This document shows, piece by piece, positions 58,756 to 64,000 of a stretch of 64,000 bases of DNA. Within the stretch, counting starts at the first letter, position 1. The number at the start of each line of letters is the position of its first letter. This DNA comes from Tubulanus polymorphus (Eukaryota; Nemertea; Palaeonemertea; Tubulaniformes; Tubulanidae). The stretch is taken from contig NC_134035.1 of NCBI RefSeq assembly GCF_964204645.1, positions 758,001-822,000 on the forward strand, given 5' to 3'. Position numbers and translations under genes: made by a program. The notes under the pieces are model-generated. The model had not been told where the DNA came from. It saw only the letters and a list, made by a program, of their open reading frames with translations, and ran no database searches.

Positions 58756-61102
58756 TTTACATCGTCAGCTGTTACAAAATGTTTTTTGATAATTTTGAGA
58801 CATCTATAGTGATTTTTAGCCTTTGCTGTGGGGTTTTAACATATCCAACGTAGTGGTAGGATAACACATTTAAAGGATTATGCGTGACGATGTATAGTAA
58901 ATAAAATATCGCTCATTGAAAACTTGAAGTGAGAGATTTTCATTGCAAATGAACTAGAGCATGGCGGATTAGGTTCCAATTTCCGGTTCTGACTAGCGCC
59001 ATCAAACGAGTAATTCAAGAACTTGGCAAATGCACTGGCCATGGTAGAACCATTTAGCCGCGATCACGCGGAGATGATTTGGCCCGGGTCAAACTGTCCA
59101 GAACAGTTCCGAATCAAATTTTGCCCGTGCCCAATAAGAGTAAATCACTCGTTTATACCAAGATGCCATCGAAACGATGCTGTGGTAAGTGAGTTGAATA
59201 ACATTCACATCTAACCCGTGGTGATGGGGTCGGGTCCGACGTTTTTGGTAGGATAAAATTTGACTCGTGTTAAACAGACCCGTCCCCATTATAGGCATCA
59301 GCGAACGCTGAAATTTACGAAGTTAGTTATGAAGTGGCTTTACAATTTCCACTTAATCCAATTTAACATCAACAGATTTGTTATCAAGGATTGATTCGGA
59401 AAAAAAGTCACTCCATTCTTTAGAATTCTTGGAGAAGCTTTCCTCGCGTTCTAAACAGAGATCGACTAAGTAAAACATGATTTTCTACGGATCAAAATAC
59501 AGAACCGCTGTTTTCAATCTCTCGGGATTTTATCTATTTTCATCGAACGTTTTACAAATGCCAGCGATAACCTACCCGGGCAGATGCAGATTCGGGCAAC
59601 GTCGGTATCACTTCAAAACGCACTTAAAAATAACCGATTTTTTTCGTTGCTCGCTCACAACTCAACAGTTTTTATTCCTCTCGATCGAGATAGCGGCGGT
59701 GGTTGTGGTGAAGTTGTAGTCTCGAAGCAAAAAACCCTCAAAGCGTATATAGTTGAGTTACGATCTCTGTGAGAAAAACCGCCACTCTAGAAGTTTTCCC
59801 GCTGCGTTCGCGTCGTGTGTTCTTCCTCGGTTTAAAGGAAAAAACAAACTCGTACTTTTTCATGCCCACATGTCGTAAGAGTAAATGATTATAGTATACT
59901 TGAAATACTGTGAATAAAAAGCTTTTGTTTTTTAACGAGGCAAAGAAAACAGTTACATCATAGGAATTCATCGTAGAAAACATGATAGAAACTATGGGGC
60001 CGGGTGGTAGAAAAAAGAGAAAGTCGGAATACACAGCCTTGGTTATACATGTAACTCTAAAACTTTTTTTATTGTATATAATCTGTTTCTGTCTGTCATG
60101 GTTGTGACGTTCTACGGGTTTTAAGTTGAGACGGAATTCTTTGATTTTCTATTGCGATGATCTTTTCTTTAAAAGAAAAGGAAAGCGGAAAGAAAAGATT
60201 GATTCGTCCCGGAAGAGGTTTTGAACGGTCGTGAGTTTAACGCGTAATCCGTTGAATAACGCTAACCAGGTCTTACCCCTATTTATCAACATCTTTACCG
60301 ATGGCCGTTCATTGTTTTTGTAAATGCAGGTGAAGAGAAATACCGACGCGGCAGACGCCTGTTAATTTTCCAGGTTTCGTGGGCCTTTTTCCCCGACTGT
60401 TTTACCGAATGAAGTTGTTGTTCGTTGTTCCCAATGCAAACGTTACTCACGCGTGAAAAGTTTATCGATGCAGAGCGTATAAGAAAAAGTCCAAGTTCCA
60501 TCCTCGAGATTCCACGACGGTATAGCTGTTTACGATACTATACGTATCCGTATTCTAATGCATTTACGAGTTTCGTGTTTTTCATGTCTTCGTGGGTATT
60601 TTTTTCATAGCCTATAAAATGCCGCAGTGTTTGATGTTTTGAATGCATATATCCACATATTCCCACAGGGAACAGACCCCTGCATGTGCAGAACTTGAAT
60701 TGGTATAACTGGAAAACCAGAACCGAAGAATGTCTCTTGAGGAATAACTTCAAGCCCAGTTCTCCAATGAGGAACCAGATATTTCTGTTGATGTGAACAG
60801 TTCTGATATTTCAGGAAAATATCAGAAGAGTCTCATTCATTGTTCATCAAGTTCATGAATTCTAGATGTATATAACAAAAGATCAGTTTAGTCGAGACAG
60901 TTAGCTCCACAGCTGTGGAATTGGGCCCTAAAACACAATGTTTCCCAGCGTTTCCCCGTGTCGTGTCCGCTTACGAGAAACTAGAAACACGATTTCGGAA
61001 AACAATGTTTCCGAGATCAAACATGTTTGATTTCCTGTTTCTGTGTTTCGTGTATACGGTGGAACTGAATCCTGTGAGTCAGATTGAACCCGCGGAATTG
61101 GT

Positions 61103-61323
61103 TCAAGGATGTAACTTGTGCTCTATAAAAACGTCTTTGTTTCCGATGTAGTATAAAATCAACGCGCCGGGTAGAAAAAGCCAGATTTTTACCAGCATTT
61201 GACGTGGTGTAATTACTAGCTCTGATTGATACTCGTGTTTTGTTTGGTTTAATGGTTCTTTTACGCGGATGAAGTTCGTTCCCGTTTCGTTCAGTTCTAT
61301 TCGTAAATAAATCTGGTTTACAC
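61103..61323 (-). CDS. Orphan 3'-terminal exon, membrane protein, unrecognised
   Basis: A good acceptor (atttttgtcag) opens a frame of about 73 residues to a TGA at 61103. It reads VNQIYLRIELNETGTNF, has two NxT sites, and contains a hydrophobic helix (MLVKIWLFLPGALILYYIG) near the C-terminus, followed by a short polar tail. This looks like the end of a type I membrane protein, entered in phase 1. An exon-like piece at 62989-62944 (VFLCAYFDGNLVAD, donor gat|gtaagt) lies upstream but ends in phase 0, so it does not join directly. No family recognised. Confidence 0.35.
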
Positions 61324-64000
61324 CTGACAAAAATGCGGAACGCAATTTATAAATGTAAACCTGACAAGCACCACTGAGAGAGAGAGAGATATAGTACTTT
61401 CCCGAACAGAGTTCAGCGAACTGTTTGAATAGTAATTAATTCACTCATGAAACCGGATTTTCGGTATCTGTTCACTTTTCTCCGTTAGAAGTGTTGACAT
61501 TGTACGTATTTTGAAATTTGTAAAGCGCTTTTAGACGTTACACTTATAGCTCGTTCAACTAGTGTTTTACAAATGCCGGCTCAAAAAGATGAATTTTCAA
61601 GCGCCCTTCTATGACATTCTATCTACCAATTAAATATTTGAATTTCACCGAGGACCTTCAAAATTCGTTATTTTTCCTCTAGGAAACCTCTGAGAAGTTT
61701 GTGAACGGCTTAAAACCGTCACAATAATGTTTATACATTTATATAACAGTTATGCTTTATATGTAAAGGGTTCTGCGTGAGTCGGTGTGCACTACGTCAT
61801 CTATATTGGTGTTTCATAGTTTATATTGTAATTAGATTTATATTTCATAACTCTTATTCTATATTTGATGAATTTATTAATTTATTTTTGAGAGGGTCTG
61901 CACTGTGTAATCAATATCATCGATACATAGATTGGTTGTCGGTCAATTCAATTCAAGTTCCATCAGAGCGAATAAGCAGAAGTAGCTCGCTCGCTCATTT
62001 ACGCACCTGAATACACAAATATATATTCTAGCATTTCTCAGACGAGAAATAACTCATCCATCAAACACGTGTCATCTCCGCGCATTTAGAATTCACCAAA
62101 CGAATATCTATCATCGATTTTACGAAAGTGTTTTGCACCATGAATTATGGGGCACTTTGTGTTTCGTATGGCGATGCCCAATATGTTTGAGTATTTTTGA
62201 GAAAAATGAGGGTTCCTCATTTGGTACTCATGCGCCCATTAACCCTTTGAATAACAGGGGAACTATAGGGTATGATATCCCCCACTGGGGATACTGGGCA
62301 GTCACTCTATAGAGTATGGCATACCATAGAGGTACACTAGGGCTAGTTACGTTCATTCCATAAAATACGTAGTCAGTTAAAATTTTTAGAAAGGACGAAA
62401 TGGATCAGAATAGATATTTGACAGAAATCTACGAAATCTAAGAAATCGGCCCTACTCGTGATTGTGCTCACTAGGGCACGATGTAGGGTAGTATACCTGA
62501 CTGTGAAAATGATTTTTCCCAGTTAATAAATTAACGAACAAACAAACACGCGTTTTATCCTGATTTATGCTCCTTTAGCTTGAAGACAAACATGTATTAG
62601 GTGAAAAAACAACAACAGCAGCTCTATCATAAAGTACCTTCTAATAGTGATTACAAGTACATCTATAAGTATATATGAACAGGAAAATGCGACTAGAATA
62701 TAGAGAAATAGAGGGCTTGTTGATAAGAAAACAAAAACAAGCCATTAAGCTTTATCATTTTAAGATATATCGTTCGTAACAAGTAAGGCTGCTACAGGCT
62801 ACAAGCCAAGATTATTTTTACGGATCAGTTTTTTAAATATCGCTCTTCTCTTCTATTGTACTATCATTTTTATATGCGTGTTTATATGAACCCAGAGATC
62901 TATATAGAATAAGAAAGAAAAGGTCTGACATCTCAACACTTACATCTGCAACGAGATTACCATCAAAGTAGGCGCAGAGGAAAACATGTCTTATTAAAAA
63001 ACAATTGTATATATGATATTCGTTTGTTAGACTAAAGGCGTCTTGTTGTTTGGATGCTACTGTATTCGCAGTCGAGTCTCTACTGCGATGCGCCCATATT
63101 ATATAATAGGAGTAATACGTTGTTCGTAAAATACCAGGTATGGGTAAACTTTGAATTTGATATCTTAGTCATAGCTACGAGCATTCTTGCTCGTAGGTCA
63201 TAGTATCGTATCGTAAAGTATACATCGCATTTTGATGTAGGACGAAAGTTTTGTCGAAATATTTTTAAATTTTCGATCTTATCAGGTGTGAATTATGGTG
63301 GCTGATTCGGGCCATCGTGAAAAATGTTCGGTATGCAAGTTAAGGCCATTACACCGAAACATCAAAATGGGAAACTATTGGGTAGAAACAACCAGATATT
63401 TCACAAAATAAGGTTCAATTATCAAAGTATGTGAATGAATGTCATCATTTCTCATATGCTTATTGAAATGATCGGGGACGGTCTAAGAATGTTGCGCTAG
63501 TAATTTTACCGGAACGGTCCCTCCACACAAAAATGTCCGATCTTTTTTTTCCTTTCAAGTTTTCAAGGTCGGCATTTCCACTTTCTCTGAAAATAAACTA
63601 AAAAACTTCGTCCATTAAATTTTATCTGTTTTGAAGTCTATCACGCGGAACGGGATATTTATGGGGTATGCGGTGGTGCGTGCCAGTTCACTTTTTATCG
63701 TTCAAAAGTTCTTCTTTTTCTTTATTCATTTGTGTGATAAATTCCGATAGCATGAAAGGAACGATCAGTCTGATTGATCCCAATCACAGTCATTAATTAC
63801 CATTAGCAAAACAATGTTGGACATTTCTACTCGATAAGACACGTATGCACATTACACGCTCGTCTTCGATCGGAGTTCTTTCTTCTCTTTGAAAAAAAAG
63901 ACGAAACGTTAGTCTCTCATGACTGTGTTTGTGGAAAAAACAAAACCCGCAAGATTATGTATGCACGTTGACCTAGAAAATGTGAATTGACAAAATCAAG
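61324..64000. other. Terminal spacer or intron
   Basis: Holds a GA tract (61377-61388), the third copy of the dispersed ~165 bp repeat, and a weak exon candidate near 62944-62989. Otherwise AT-rich with no supported gene. Confidence 0.45.
61701..61865. repeat. Dispersed ~165 bp repeat, copy 3
   Basis: The most diverged copy: 'gtgaacggcttaaaaccgtc' at the start and 'cactacgtcatctatattgg' in the middle. Same orientation as 32938-33100 and 51862-52030. Confidence 0.65.

Larger units (their letters stand above)
58089..59025. mobile_element. Foldback element with ~155 bp arms
   Basis: The right arm 58872-59025 is the reverse complement of the left arm 58089-58398 once a 150 bp insertion (58138-58287) is removed. 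The arms start 'caagttct' and share 'tttgatggcgctagt', 'ccgccat' and 'caatgaaaatctctcgctt'. The core 58399-58871 has no coding frame. Confidence 0.8.
57666..61102. other. Spacer upstream of the astacin gene
   Basis: Dominated by the foldback element at 58089-59025 with its nested insertion. It also has an 'agactggttaccggt' hairpin at about 58027-58070 that recurs elsewhere (near 33165, 35937 and 58740). From 59030 to 61100 I see no exon with good borders. Confidence 0.45.

Noticed and set aside
1-64000. A new multi-gene system or gene cluster
   Set aside because: Neighbouring genes belong to unrelated pathways, with different exon structure and repeat-filled spacers. No shared regulatory signature or co-functional set could be supported from sequence.

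Overview
This 64 kb window is nuclear DNA of a multicellular animal, almost certainly a marine invertebrate. Genes are broken by many short introns with GT/AG borders, they encode metazoan-specific families, and about half the window is interspersed repeats. A lophotrochozoan (mollusc, nemertean, annelid or brachiopod) fits best, but the sequence alone does not fix the phylum. All gene models were built by hand from splice signals and reading-frame continuity.

Layout. 1-8.76 kb: three copies of a long repeat unit. Each holds a G-rich minisatellite and a ~700 bp element with ~78 bp terminal inverted repeats. 9.99-14.45 kb (-): ADP-ribosylglycohydrolase with a Glu/Gln-rich tail. It lies head to head with 14.84-16.47 kb (+), an MKRN2OS-like (DUF4796-type) gene. 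19.8-23.3 kb (-): PRAS40/AKT1S1 homologue, an mTORC1 regulator. 23.3-27.6 kb: repeat-rich spacer with weak exon candidates. 27.6-28.75 kb (-): family 32-type glycosyltransferase with an uninterrupted coding region. 31.3-36.8 kb (-): SLC3-type amino-acid-transporter heavy chain (rBAT/4F2hc-like). 38.9-49.8 kb (-): a ~2100-residue NACHT-WD40 STAND NTPase of the NWD1/NWD2 type in 15 coding exons. 52.1-53.7 kb (-): two linked exons of an unrecognised gene. 54.2-57.7 kb (-): secreted astacin metalloprotease with five ShK domains and a decayed sixth after the stop. 57.7-64 kb: mostly repeats, with one orphan 3' exon at 61.1-61.3 kb.

Every confident gene except the MKRN2OS-like one is on the minus strand. 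There is no operon-like co-function. PRAS40 and the SLC3 heavy chain both belong to nutrient/mTORC1 biology, but they are separated by an unrelated gene and I would not read that as a functional cluster.

I did not find a convincing new multi-gene system. The most informative novelties are the tandem unit carrying a MITE, a retroposon insertion dated by the intact second arm of a foldback element, several short inverted-repeat families, the decayed ShK domain, and the PRAS40 homologue with a recognisable TOS-like motif.
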